64,000 nt of DNA from Dokdonia pacifica. Lineage in GTDB: Bacteria > Bacteroidota > Bacteroidia > Flavobacteriales > Flavobacteriaceae. The position numbers and the translations under genes are program-made. Shown piece after piece: positions 34,023 through 43,308 of the stretch (position 1 is its first letter; each line of letters starts with the position of its first letter). The notes below the pieces were generated by a model. The model did not search any database, was not told the origin of the DNA, and was given only the letters and a program-made list of their open reading frames with translations. The DNA lies in contig NZ_FZNY01000003.1 in the NCBI RefSeq assembly GCF_900188275.1, positions 468,547 through 532,546 of the forward strand. Reading direction: 5' to 3'.

Positions 34023-36827
34023 ATGACCAAGTATATTATACGTATAAGTTTTTTACTATTTTCCTTTGCTTTCGCGAAAGCTCAAGAACTACCACCCGTT
34101 GTAAATTATCTACCTAGTATATATGATGCTGATAATCAGAACTGGATGCTTACTCAAGGTCCAGAAAAAACAATATATGTAGCTAATAATAGGGGTTTAT
34201 TAGCTTTTAATGGTGCACAATGGGATTTGTACCCTTCTCCAAATAGGACTATTCTCAGAGGTGTTAAGGCTGTTTCAGATAAGGTGTATACTGGCGCCTA
34301 TATGGATTTTGGTGTTTGGGAAAAGGATGTTTATGGTGTTTTACAATATACTTCTATTGTTACTAGTCTAAAAATAGAAATGATAGAAGATGAGCATATT
34401 TGGAATATAGAAAGCTATGGGCAATATGTTCTTTTTCAATCTTTAAACCGTATTTATATTTATGATACTGTTGGGAATCAAATTCAAATGATTACTCCTG
34501 ATAAACAAATTACACGTTTGTTTTTGGTAGATGATGATTTGCTTTTTCAGGTTAAAGGAGAAGGACTATATACGATACAGAAAGGACAACCTATTCTTTT
34601 TAGTGCTGACCCTGTACTTTTTCAAGAGCGTTTAATCAACCTCTTTCGAATAGATGGAGAATTGATAGGGATTACAGCAAACAATGGGTTTTATACTATA
34701 GATAAACAACAAGTAGTCCCTTGGGATGTATTAAGTAATGAGTCTATAAAAGAGTATACTATTTATAGCGCTCTTCAACGTAAAAATAAATCTATTGTAT
34801 TAGGAACTATTGAAAATGGGATTGTTCAACTTTCAAAAGAAGGAACGTTTCAATATCAAATTAAACAAGGAAATGGTTTAAATAATAATACGGCACTTGC
34901 ATTATTAGAAGATAAAGATGAAAATTTATGGATAGGTTTAGATGCTGGAATTGATTGTATAAATAGTCAAAGCCCTTTTCATCAATACATTGATGTAAGT
35001 GGTGAGTTAGGTACTATATATGCCTCTGCGATAGTAAATGGATATTTGTATTTAGGAACAAATCAAGGATTATTTTATAAACCAGAAGCATCACAATCTG
35101 ATTTTATAAGAATGCCCGGCACTGAAGGGCAAGTTTGGAGTTTAAGAGTTATAGATGGTGTTCTTTTTTGCGGACATAATAATGGAACATATCTTATAGA
35201 AGGTATAAAACCACAATTGATTGCTACTATTGAAGGTACATGGGATATCAAGAAAATACCAGGCTATGATAACTTTCTTTTGCAAGGTAATTATGACGGA
35301 TTGTATGTTTTAGAATACATTAACTCCGGTTGGCGTGTCAGAAATAAAATTAAAAATTTTGTAAACTCATCTAAACATTTTGAAATTATAGATGGAAATA
35401 GAATTCTTGTTAATCATGAATATAAAGGAGTTTTTGAAATAAAAGTAGATCCTATGTATAAAGATGCCGAAGAGGTATTTAAACATACCTCTATTAACAT
35501 AGGAGAGCATTCAAGTTTATCTAGATTGGATGAAACTGTTTTTTATGCAAATAAAGAAGGTGTCTTTATATATAATCCAGAAAAACAAGGATTTGTCTTT
35601 AATGAAAAGCTTAGTATTATATTTAATGATGATATTTTCGTGACTGGAAAGCTTGTAGAAGACCAAGATAAATTATGGACATTTACAAAAGATAACCTTA
35701 TTAGTATTGAAAGCGATAAATTGGATGGCGATTATTCAGTAAAAAAAATATCTATCCCAATTAGCTTACGTAATACTGTAGAAGGGTATGAAAGTTTTGT
35801 TAACATACGTGAAAATGAATATCTATTAGGAACTTCAAATGGATATATTATAGTAAATACATCTGAAGATGAGAATGAGATTCAAGATTATAAAATAAAT
35901 CTTAAAACTGTTGCTGTTCATAGTTTAGGCAGTGAACCTCAATTAGTATCTTACAATGATAAAATAGAGCTCTCCTCAAGAGATAATAATATAAGCTTCT
36001 CGTATAGTGTTCCTGAGTATGATAAATTTCATACTACAGAATACTCTTATTTATTAGAAGGGTTGTATGATGTATGGAGTCCATGGACTACAAATTCAAG
36101 TATACATTTTGATAATTTACCTCATAACTCTTATACCTTTAAAGCTAAGGCTCGTGTAGCTGGAGAAGAGACTAGTAATGAAATACAATATTCTTTTAGT
36201 ATTGAACGCCCATGGTATTTATCTAATCTTAGTATTGTATTATATGTTATCCTAACGATACTATTATTTATCTTGTTGAATTGGTTTTACAAACGTTACT
36301 ACAAAAAACAACAAGATCGTGCTCTTGAACGAACAAAAAAAGATATGGAGCTTAAAGCTTTAGAGAGTGAAAAGCAAATTGTAGAATTGAATAACGCTAA
36401 CTTGAAGCAGGATATAGATGCGCGTAATAGAGAACTAGCGGTTTCTACGATGAACATGGTTAATAAAAATAAAACTCTAAACGCTATCAAAAACGCTTTA
36501 TTAAAAGCCGAAAAAATCGAAGATATAAATAAAATTGTCTCGTTAGTTGATAAGACTATCGAGAATGAAGAAGATTGGAATTTCTTTGAAGAGGCTTTTA
36601 ATCACGCCGACAAAGATTTTTTTAGAAAGGTAAAAGAAAAGCATCCTACTTTGACCGCTAATGATTTAAAGTTATGTGTCTATTTAAGGTTAAATATGTC
36701 TTCTAAAGAAATTGCACCATTATTAAATATCTCCTCACGTAGTGTTGAAATAAAACGCTACAGACTCCGTAAGAAACTAGATTTATCAAGGGATGTTAAT
36801 CTAAATGACTACTTCATTAATCTTTAA
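34023..36827 (+). CDS. Propeller/Y_Y_Y/LuxR-type sensor-regulator of the glucan locus
   Basis: A 934-residue one-piece regulator. Signal peptide ends FAFAKA-QEL; residues about 30-640 form Reg_prop beta-propellers (NWMLTQGPEKTIYVANNRGLLAFNG, DKDENLWIGLDAGIDCIN); a Y_Y_Y domain follows at about 655-730; one TM helix at about 738-758; a coiled coil rich in Lys/Glu to about 815; and a LuxR-type HTH near 870-930 (LTANDLKLCVYLRLNMSSKEIAPLL, then SSRSVEIKRYRLRKKL). There is no kinase or receiver domain, so sensing outside is coupled directly to DNA binding. It is divergent from the operon and upstream of a secreted binding protein, so it probably controls both. The palindrome lies at the signal peptidase site. 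Confidence 0.88.
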   Translation: MTKYIIRISFLLFSFAFAKAQELPPVVNYLPSIYDADNQNWMLTQGPEKTIYVANNRGLLAFNGAQWDLYPSPNRTILRGVKAVSDKVYTGAYMDFGVWEKDVYGVLQYTSIVTSLKIEMIEDEHIWNIESYGQYVLFQSLNRIYIYDTVGNQIQMITPDKQITRLFLVDDDLLFQVKGEGLYTIQKGQPILFSADPVLFQERLINLFRIDGELIGITANNGFYTIDKQQVVPWDVLSNESIKEYTIYSALQRKNKSIVLGTIENGIVQLSKEGTFQYQIKQGNGLNNNTALALLEDKDENLWIGLDAGIDCINSQSPFHQYIDVSGELGTIYASAIVNGYLYLGTNQGLFYKPEASQSDFIRMPGTEGQVWSLRVIDGVLFCGHNNGTYLIEGIKPQLIATIEGTWDIKKIPGYDNFLLQGNYDGLYVLEYINSGWRVRNKIKNFVNSSKHFEIIDGNRILVNHEYKGVFEIKVDPMYKDAEEVFKHTSINIGEHSSLSRLDETVFYANKEGVFIYNPEKQGFVFNEKLSIIFNDDIFVTGKLVEDQDKLWTFTKDNLISIESDKLDGDYSVKKISIPISLRNTVEGYESFVNIRENEYLLGTSNGYIIVNTSEDENEIQDYKINLKTVAVHSLGSEPQLVSYNDKIELSSRDNNISFSYSVPEYDKFHTTEYSYLLEGLYDVWSPWTTNSSIHFDNLPHNSYTFKAKARVAGEETSNEIQYSFSIERPWYLSNLSIVLYVILTILLFILLNWFYKRYYKKQQDRALERTKKDMELKALESEKQIVELNNANLKQDIDARNRELAVSTMNMVNKNKTLNAIKNALLKAEKIEDINKIVSLVDKTIENEEDWNFFEEAFNHADKDFFRKVKEKHPTLTANDLKLCVYLRLNMSSKEIAPLLNISSRSVEIKRYRLRKKLDLSRDVNLNDYFINL
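34068..34081. repeat. GCTTTCGCGAAAGC palindrome, intragenic
   Basis: Perfect palindrome in the regulator gene; encodes AFAKA at the end of the signal peptide (FAFAKAQEL). Confidence 0.95.
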
Positions 36828-37261
36828 GTGATACAACATTTAAGTTTTAGAATACAACATTACCACAACAATGGTGTATTTTGTTTAAACTTTTTCTTTT
36901 TTTAACATTTCAGAATATTCTTTCTAAAAGCCTGTAAACATAGGCTTTTGTGTAGTTGTATAAAAATCAAAACTATAAACAAAAAATAAAATTGTGTTGT
37001 ATGTTTTTTGTATAGGTCTTCTTTATGGATTCATCAAAAAATAGCTCTTAAATTTGAGTAATTCGAAATCAACGTCACATAGATTTGTCAATTTGTTATT
37101 ATTTAATGAATTTATTTTCATAATCGATAACGAATTAATTATGGATGTACATTGTGTTTCGATAACCTTAGAATAAGTAAGAAAATATCCAACTTACTAT
37201 TAAATGCAATTGAATTCTAAGCCACCATTATTAATGAATGCTTAATACACACACAATTATT
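36828..37261. other. Intergenic region before the secreted binding protein (434 bp)
   Basis: No gene seen. Features: TACAACATT copies at 36832-36840 and 36853-36861, a possible AT-rich hairpin at 36851-36880 followed by TTGTTT that may be the regulator's terminator, a related GTGTTGTA at 36994-37001, and a 10-bp inverted repeat 37090-37099/37127-37136 (one G-T pair). It likely holds the promoter of the 37262 gene. Confidence 0.5.
36832..36861 (-). promoter_or_regulatory. Paired TACAACATT boxes, candidate operator
   Basis: Two copies 21 bp apart (two helical turns), the reverse complement of the tandem repeat before the regulator. They overlap a weak hairpin that may simply be a terminator, so this is tentative. 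Confidence 0.35.
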
Positions 37262-39430
37262 ATGAAAAAAATTACTTTTTTACTCTTTATGTTTCTTGGA
37301 GCTACTGTACTGCAGGCTCAAGAAAATTTATTAACTAACGGCGACTTTGAAGAAGGGATGACCGTATGGGAAGGAAATGGATTTAATGTACAAACGGATG
37401 GAGGAAATAGCTTCAACTTTGTAGATGTTGCTACAGCTGGAGAGCCTTTTGCTGTTAATCTAAGTCAGAGAGGACTTGACATTACAGAGGGTCAAACTTT
37501 CACCTTAACTTTTGATGCTTCTACAGATCCTACAACAGCAAGTCGTACTATGATTGCGGGTATAGGTCTTTTTGTAGATCCATTTACAAATCAAAGTCAA
37601 GAAGTTACTGTAACGGAAACTACACAAACATTTTCTTTAGAGCTTGTCGCAAACTTTACGTCTGCAGACAGCCGTGTGTTATTTGACATGGGAGCGGCTA
37701 CTGGTATTGTAGTTATTGATAATGTATCACTTACTTTAAATGATATGCCACCTCCAGGTGAAAATTTATTAACTAATGGTGATTTCGAAGAAGGAATGAC
37801 TGTATGGGAAGGAAATGGATTTAATGTACAAACAGATGGTGGGAATAGCTTCAATTTTGTAGACGTTGCAACCGCTGGAGAACCTTTTGCTGTAAACTTA
37901 AGCCAAAGAGGAATCAATATCACAGAAGGTCAAACATTTACTTTAACTTTTGATGCTTCTACAGACCCTACGACAGCAAGTCGTACTATGATTGCGGGAA
38001 TAGGTCTTTTTGTAGATCCATTTACAAATCAAAGTCAAGAAGTTACTGTAACTGAAACTACACAAACATTTTCTTTAGAACTTGTTGCTAATTTTAGTTC
38101 AGCAGATAGCCGTGTATTATTTGATATGGGAGCAGCTACAGGTATTGTAGTTATTGATAATGTAATGCTTACTCTAAATGAAGAGATGAATAATGAAGGG
38201 GAGCTATTATCCAATGGAGATTTTGAACAAGGAATGGTTACTTGGTTTGGAAATGCTTTTAACGTACAAACAGATGGTGGAAATAGTTTTAATCTATCTG
38301 ATAATGAAATCTCAGGAAATCCATTTGATGTAAACCTAAGTCATCCAGTTGAGCTGGAAGCGGGTGTTGCTTATACTTTTAGTTTTGATGCTTCTACTTC
38401 AATGGAAGATGGTAGTAGAACAATCATAGCAGGAATAGGACTCAATGAAGGTGATTTTTCGGCAGCTATAGAAACAGTGACGGTGACGTCAGATTTACAA
38501 ACCTTTACATTTACATTAACACCACCTGCAGGTAGTGCTAATAGCCGTGTATTATTTGATTTAGGAGCAGATGATGGTGTTTTAGTATTAGATAATGTAT
38601 CATTGATGGTAGATGATGGTGGTGGAGATCCAGTAGTGCCATTAGTAGCTGCACCAACGCCTCCAAATAGAGCTGAAGATGCAGTATTCTCTATTTTTAG
38701 TAATGCGTATACAAATCAACCTAATGTAGTCTTCGGTGCATTTGGGGTAGGAACTCAAGATATTACAACAATTCAAATAGAAGGAGATGACACACAACAA
38801 GTAGTAGCTACACAGCCAGACCCTCAGTTCTTATTAGTAGATTGGGGAGAAGTGGTAGATAATACGGCAATGACTCATTTCCATATGGATTATTGGATTG
38901 ATACTCCTTTATCAGCAGGTTTAATCGCAAACCCATTATGGTCTAATCATGTTGGTGATGATGGAGAAACTTCTTCATTCGGATTGACAAACCCAGTAAC
39001 AACTTTTGGAGAGTGGGTATCTATAGATGTGCCTCTTACAGATTTTGATTTCGGTAATAATAGTAATGATCAACAAAGAGATGCGTTAAGACAATTTGTA
39101 CTTACAGTTGCAGGAGCAGACAGTGGAACTAGAACAATATTTTTAGATAATATATATCTTCACAATAACACAGTACTTAGTACAGAAGAATTTACAGTGG
39201 TTGATATCAATGTATATCCAAACCCATCTACAGATCGTTGGACAGTTTCTACAAGTGCAGAACTGATTACATCTGTAGCAGTATATGATCTTTTAGGAAG
39301 AAGAGTAGCTATTGCTACACCAAATGCAAATACATTTGATATAAACGCTTCAAACCTAAGAACAGGTATATACTTAGCAACGGTTACTACGAGCCAAGGG
39401 CAAGAAACAATAAAACTAATTAAACGCTAG
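37262..39430 (+). CDS. T9SS-secreted protein with three CBM4/16-like modules
   Basis: About 722 residues from the start at 37262 (MKKITFLLFMFLGATVLQAQ), preferred over the ATG at 37238. Three tandem CBM4/16-like modules follow (unit of 146 codons for the first two: 37322 and 37760; the third, more divergent, from about 38200). A further jelly-roll-like domain (about 460-635) precedes a type IX sorting domain ending LRTGIYLATVTTSQGQETIKLIKR. Modules 1 and 2 differ in very few residues but in many third codon positions. The protein should be carried to the surface or released and bind beta-glucan. A strong terminator follows. It lies just after the regulator on the same strand. Confidence 0.82.
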   Translation: MKKITFLLFMFLGATVLQAQENLLTNGDFEEGMTVWEGNGFNVQTDGGNSFNFVDVATAGEPFAVNLSQRGLDITEGQTFTLTFDASTDPTTASRTMIAGIGLFVDPFTNQSQEVTVTETTQTFSLELVANFTSADSRVLFDMGAATGIVVIDNVSLTLNDMPPPGENLLTNGDFEEGMTVWEGNGFNVQTDGGNSFNFVDVATAGEPFAVNLSQRGINITEGQTFTLTFDASTDPTTASRTMIAGIGLFVDPFTNQSQEVTVTETTQTFSLELVANFSSADSRVLFDMGAATGIVVIDNVMLTLNEEMNNEGELLSNGDFEQGMVTWFGNAFNVQTDGGNSFNLSDNEISGNPFDVNLSHPVELEAGVAYTFSFDASTSMEDGSRTIIAGIGLNEGDFSAAIETVTVTSDLQTFTFTLTPPAGSANSRVLFDLGADDGVLVLDNVSLMVDDGGGDPVVPLVAAPTPPNRAEDAVFSIFSNAYTNQPNVVFGAFGVGTQDITTIQIEGDDTQQVVATQPDPQFLLVDWGEVVDNTAMTHFHMDYWIDTPLSAGLIANPLWSNHVGDDGETSSFGLTNPVTTFGEWVSIDVPLTDFDFGNNSNDQQRDALRQFVLTVAGADSGTRTIFLDNIYLHNNTVLSTEEFTVVDINVYPNPSTDRWTVSTSAELITSVAVYDLLGRRVAIATPNANTFDINASNLRTGIYLATVTTSQGQETIKLIKR

Positions 39431-39470
39431 ATTCTTAATCCTAGGGGGATTACTTAATTTTAGTAGGAGA

Positions 39471-39500
39471 GGGCTATCATTAATTTGATAGCCCTTTTAG
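39471..39500 (+). terminator. Rho-independent terminator
   Basis: GGGCTATCA pairs with TGATAGCCC over a 6-nt loop and is followed by TTTTAG. It ends the secreted binding protein gene. Confidence 0.88.
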
Positions 39501-39594
39501 TATTTATATCTTATTATAGTGGTTTGCTATAAAAATAGGAAGCACTTTACTTTTATTGAAATGTGATTTTTTAATGGAAGTTATTCTTTATAGC

Positions 39595-39613
39595 TTTTCG
39601 CTTTAAGCGAAAA
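39595..39613. repeat. TTTTCGCTT/AAGCGAAAA hairpin
   Basis: A 9-bp stem with a single-base centre. It shares the CGCTT and GCGAAA pieces with the palindrome family but has no CGCG centre, so it is probably unrelated or a decayed copy. Confidence 0.4.
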
Positions 39614-39690
39614 CACATACATACTTATTGAAGAACTACAACTCTCTTACAGTTTAAAAACGAATTATTTTTAGATATAATTTCTTACTA

Positions 39691-40065
39691 TTATGTCATC
39701 TTCACAATCCACATACCTCCAAATACGGCAAGGATACCAACCACAAAACTAGCAATTGCATAGATAGCAAATTGCATAAGGTCACCAGATTTTATGAAAT
39801 TATGATTTTCATAAGCAAATGTAGAAAAGGTCGTAAATCCGCCACAAAAACCTGTAGCTAATAATAGTGTGGTGTTGCTGGAGAGTGTATTGTTCTTTAT
39901 AGCCCAGCCTAAAATTAAACCTATGATGAGACTTCCAAGGATATTTGCTGTAAACGTTCCGTATGGAATACCTGTAGTAGAAGTATTCCAAACTTTACTA
40001 AGCAAATAACGAGCAATACTACCAGTACCGCCACCTATAAAAACAAGAAATAACTGTTTCATCAT
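39691..40065 (-). CDS. crcB: Fluoride channel FluC/CrcB
   Basis: A 124-residue protein of four membrane helices. Family motifs: GGGTGSIARYLLS at the start, GTFTANILGSLIIG, and the pore segment GFCGGFTTFSTFAYE. It exports fluoride and usually acts as a dual-topology dimer; a single gene here suggests a homodimer. No fluoride riboswitch could be recognised upstream. The neighbouring gene at 40084 on the same strand starts upstream, and only 18 nt separate its stop from this start. Confidence 0.93.
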   Translation of the reverse strand: MMKQLFLVFIGGGTGSIARYLLSKVWNTSTTGIPYGTFTANILGSLIIGLILGWAIKNNTLSSNTTLLLATGFCGGFTTFSTFAYENHNFIKSGDLMQFAIYAIASFVVGILAVFGGMWIVKMT

Positions 40066-40083
40066 ATTGTAAATCTCTTTCTC

Positions 40084-41106
40084 TTATTCTATCGGAATAT
40101 AGATATCTGTTACCCAATCTGCAGGATTAGGATAGTCTCCAGGGTCATTAGTGTATATTTCAAATGGTTTTTGCTCGCTCTGTATTAATTCATACTGCTG
40201 TATATATTGCATTGCATCTGCCCATGCTTTTCCAAGGTAGCTATAATTTCCTTTTAAAGTAACTCTCACGGCTTTCGTTCTAGGTAAATAACCACTTAAA
40301 ACCGTACTTTCTTCAGTTATTTCTACTGCATTAGCAACAGGAATTGCATTACTCATAATGATATTTCCATTGGGATTCATCTCATTATATATCGTAAAAG
40401 GCATACCAGATTGTGAGATCCCTTTTTGTTTCATAAACTGATTGATCTCACTATAACTCTCTCCCATAATAGCACTAATATTAGTATTACTAGCAGAGGT
40501 AGTCTTATAGACATAAAACCCGCCTCCATATTCTGTAATACCATGTATAGTAACATTATGATCCTCCATCTTTTCCCTTACGTAGGTTTCTAAACCATTC
40601 AATCCAGAAATATACATTGTACGCATGTCACCTTCAAAGTCTGTTCCTGAAAAAGCAAAATATACTTTATCCATTAAGGTATGTTCCCCCTCAACTTTCC
40701 AAGATACTTCAACCGCACCATTTTCTGTAGGAGTAAATTCCCAACCCACTTTAGAAAAGCGTTCTCCTCCGGGTGTTACTATAGTAAGATCTTGTTCTAT
40801 AGCTACATTTTCTTGCACAGCTGTAGTTTTCATAGATCCTGGAAACTCACCATCCCAAGAGTATCCTCCACCTATTCCTATCGTTTTAGCATCATAACTA
40901 AAAGTCATTGTAGAATCTTCTTTTTTCCATGGACCCCAATGTTCCCATGTCGTATAATCATTTACAGTATTGTATAAGATAGATGCAGGTACTTGAATAA
41001 CTTTACTCTCTTTTATATCATAATGACCATCTTTTGAAGCAAAATAAATAGCACCACCAATTAAAAATATGAGTAATAGAAAAAATAGAAGCTTTAAAAA
41101 TTTCAT
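40084..41106 (-). CDS. SRPBCC/GyrI-like small-molecule binding protein
   Basis: A 340-residue protein. One N-terminal membrane helix (about 5-22, LFFLLLIFLIGGAIYFASK), a START/polyketide-cyclase-like SRPBCC domain (about 30-175: VIQVPASILYNTVNDYTTWEHWGPWKKED), and a C-terminal GyrI-like effector-binding domain (about 185-340, with repeated WADAMQYIQQY and a final DWVTDIYIPIE). Such two-domain proteins bind hydrophobic or cationic ligands; the ligand here is unknown. It is divergent from the M49 peptidase gene. Confidence 0.8.
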   Translation of the reverse strand: MKFLKLLFFLLLIFLIGGAIYFASKDGHYDIKESKVIQVPASILYNTVNDYTTWEHWGPWKKEDSTMTFSYDAKTIGIGGGYSWDGEFPGSMKTTAVQENVAIEQDLTIVTPGGERFSKVGWEFTPTENGAVEVSWKVEGEHTLMDKVYFAFSGTDFEGDMRTMYISGLNGLETYVREKMEDHNVTIHGITEYGGGFYVYKTTSASNTNISAIMGESYSEINQFMKQKGISQSGMPFTIYNEMNPNGNIIMSNAIPVANAVEITEESTVLSGYLPRTKAVRVTLKGNYSYLGKAWADAMQYIQQYELIQSEQKPFEIYTNDPGDYPNPADWVTDIYIPIE

Positions 41107-41197
41107 TGGATGTAGGGGTTAATTAGTGAAGCTAAGATACTAGATTTTTAAAACTTCTAAATTTGGTATATTTACGCACAAATAAAAACGAATCTCA

Positions 41198-43237
41198 ATG
41201 AAATTTAAAGCGTTATATGGCTTTGGACTTGCTGCTTTATTAGCTGTAAGTTGTGGTCAAGATCAACAAACTACAAAAAACGAGGATGGTAAAAATGCCG
41301 CTTCCGCGAAAGCAGAAATTGGAGAATTTAACTACCAAGTAGATCAATTTGCAGATGTCAAAATCTTGCGATATCAAATTCCTGGATTTGAAGACTTGAC
41401 TCTTAAGGAGCAAAAACTAGTGTATTATATGACACAAGCTGGTTTAGCAGGGCGTGATATTATGTGGGCACAAAACTATCGTCATAATTTAGAAATTAGA
41501 GATGCTCTTGAAAAAGTATACACTTCTTATAGCGGAGATAAAAACACCGAAGATTGGAAGCATTTTGAAGAGTATTTGAAGCGTGTATGGTTTTCTAATG
41601 GGATTCATCATCATTATAGTAATGCAAAATTACAACCTGCCTTTTCTGCAGACTACCTCAAAGAACTCTTATCAGCTTCAGGTGCGACATTAGAAGGAGA
41701 AGCATTTGATGTGATATTTAATGATAAAGACGCTAAAAAAGTAAATCTTTCTAAAGATGCAGATATCGTATTGGAAAGTGCTATCAATTTTTATGGGCCA
41801 GATGTAACGACTGCAGATGTAGAGACCTATTATGGAGCGATAGAAGTAGATAAAAATGAACCTATTGAAGTAGGTCTGAACACCCGTCTTGTGAAAGAAA
41901 ATGGAAAGCTTGTTGAGCAAGTATATAAAAGCGGAGGTTTATATGGAACAGCTATCGATGAAATCATCGGTTGGTTAGAAAAAGCAAAAACAGTTGCAGA
42001 AAATCCAAAACAAGGAGAAGCATTAGGACTTCTTATTGAATATTATAAAACCGGTAGCCTTGATACGTGGGATGATTACTGTATCGCATGGGCAACCTCT
42101 ACCGCTGGAAATATAGATTGGATTAACGGTTTTATAGAAGTATATAACGACCCAAAGGGATATAAAGGATCTTACGAAACGATCGTACAGATTAAGGATT
42201 TTGATATGTCTAAAAAAATGGCTGTACTCTCTCAAGATGCACAATGGTTTGAAGACAATTCTCCATTAATGCCAGAGCATAAGAAAAAAGAAGTAAAAGG
42301 TGTTTCTTATAAAACTGTGATTGTTGCAGGAGAAGCAGGAGATGCATCTCCTAGTACACCTATTGGTGTGAATCTTCCAAATAACAATTGGATCAGACAA
42401 ACACACGGAAGTAAGTCAGTATCCCTAGGTAATATTATTAATGCATATGCAAATGCAGGAGGATCTGGACGTTTAAAAGAATTTGCACATGACCCTGAAG
42501 AAGTAGAATTAGAAGAAAAGTATGGACAATTAGCAGATAAGCTTCACACGGCATTACACGAAGTAGTAGGGCATGCTTCTGGACAAATTAATGAAGGAGT
42601 AGGAACTCCTAAAGAAACATTAAAGAGTTATAAATCTACTATAGAAGAAGGAAGAGCAGATTTATTTGGACTTTACTATTTAATGGATCCAAAACTTCAA
42701 GAACTAGGATTGGTAGAAGATTGGGAAAAAACAGGAATCGCTGCCTACGATGGATATATTCGTAATGGATTGGTATCTCAATTAGTCCGTCTGGAATTAG
42801 GAGATGATGTAGAAGAAGCACATATGCGTAATCGCCAGTGGGTGAGTGCATGGGCTTTTGAGAGAGGCGCTAAAGAAAATGTAATTGAAAAAATAACTCG
42901 CGATGGAAAAACGTATTATAATATAAACGATTATAAGAAGCTTAGAGAGATCTTCGGAGAGTTATTACGCGAGACACAACGTATTACATCAGAAGGTGAT
43001 TACGAAGCAGCTAAAGCGCTTGTAGAAGATTACGGAGTAAAAGTAGATCAAACACTTCACAAAGAAGTATTAGATCGTAATAGTAAATTTAAAAGTGCTG
43101 CTTATAGTGGTTTTGTAAACCCTGTGATTGTCCCAATTATAGGAGATGGAGAAATTACTGGTTTTACAGTAGAACAACCAGCAGATTTTCAAACGCAAAT
43201 GCTAGAATATGCTAAGACCTATGGTTTCTTAAAATAA
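41198..43237 (+). CDS. M49 family dipeptidyl-peptidase III-like lipoprotein
   Basis: A 679-residue zinc peptidase. Signal peptide with lipobox LLAVSC. The M49 signature HEVVGH is at 454-459 with the catalytic Glu455, and EEGRAD at 483-488 supplies the third zinc ligand; in the family these are HELLGH and EECRAE. Length is close to the usual 650-740. It would remove dipeptides from small peptides, here outside the cytoplasm rather than in the cytosol as in animals. The palindrome appears at the very start as a one-base variant encoding ASAKA in the linker after the lipobox. A terminator shared with the next convergent gene follows. Confidence 0.9.
   Translation: MKFKALYGFGLAALLAVSCGQDQQTTKNEDGKNAASAKAEIGEFNYQVDQFADVKILRYQIPGFEDLTLKEQKLVYYMTQAGLAGRDIMWAQNYRHNLEIRDALEKVYTSYSGDKNTEDWKHFEEYLKRVWFSNGIHHHYSNAKLQPAFSADYLKELLSASGATLEGEAFDVIFNDKDAKKVNLSKDADIVLESAINFYGPDVTTADVETYYGAIEVDKNEPIEVGLNTRLVKENGKLVEQVYKSGGLYGTAIDEIIGWLEKAKTVAENPKQGEALGLLIEYYKTGSLDTWDDYCIAWATSTAGNIDWINGFIEVYNDPKGYKGSYETIVQIKDFDMSKKMAVLSQDAQWFEDNSPLMPEHKKKEVKGVSYKTVIVAGEAGDASPSTPIGVNLPNNNWIRQTHGSKSVSLGNIINAYANAGGSGRLKEFAHDPEEVELEEKYGQLADKLHTALHEVVGHASGQINEGVGTPKETLKSYKSTIEEGRADLFGLYYLMDPKLQELGLVEDWEKTGIAAYDGYIRNGLVSQLVRLELGDDVEEAHMRNRQWVSAWAFERGAKENVIEKITRDGKTYYNINDYKKLREIFGELLRETQRITSEGDYEAAKALVEDYGVKVDQTLHKEVLDRNSKFKSAAYSGFVNPVIVPIIGDGEITGFTVEQPADFQTQMLEYAKTYGFLK
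41300..41313. repeat. One-base palindrome variant GCTTCCGCGAAAGC, intragenic
   Basis: Differs by one T-to-C from the core, giving ASAKA instead of AFAKA just after the lipobox region of the M49 protein. Confidence 0.7.
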
Positions 43238-43257
43238 TCGTAGCATACCATATATAA

Positions 43258-43290
43258 AAAATGGCTGTCTAGATAGACAGCCATTTTTTA
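43258..43290. terminator. Bidirectional rho-independent terminator
   Basis: ATGGCTGTCTA pairs perfectly with TAGACAGCCAT over 2 nt, with A-tracts upstream and T-tracts downstream, between the convergent M49 and DUF6503 genes. Confidence 0.93.
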
Positions 43291-43308
43291 TATAATTTAT
43301 TAATTTTT

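Noticed and set aside
37322..38600. CRISPR-like or short tandem repeats
   Set aside because: They are repeats of 146-codon protein modules, not short repeats with spacers.
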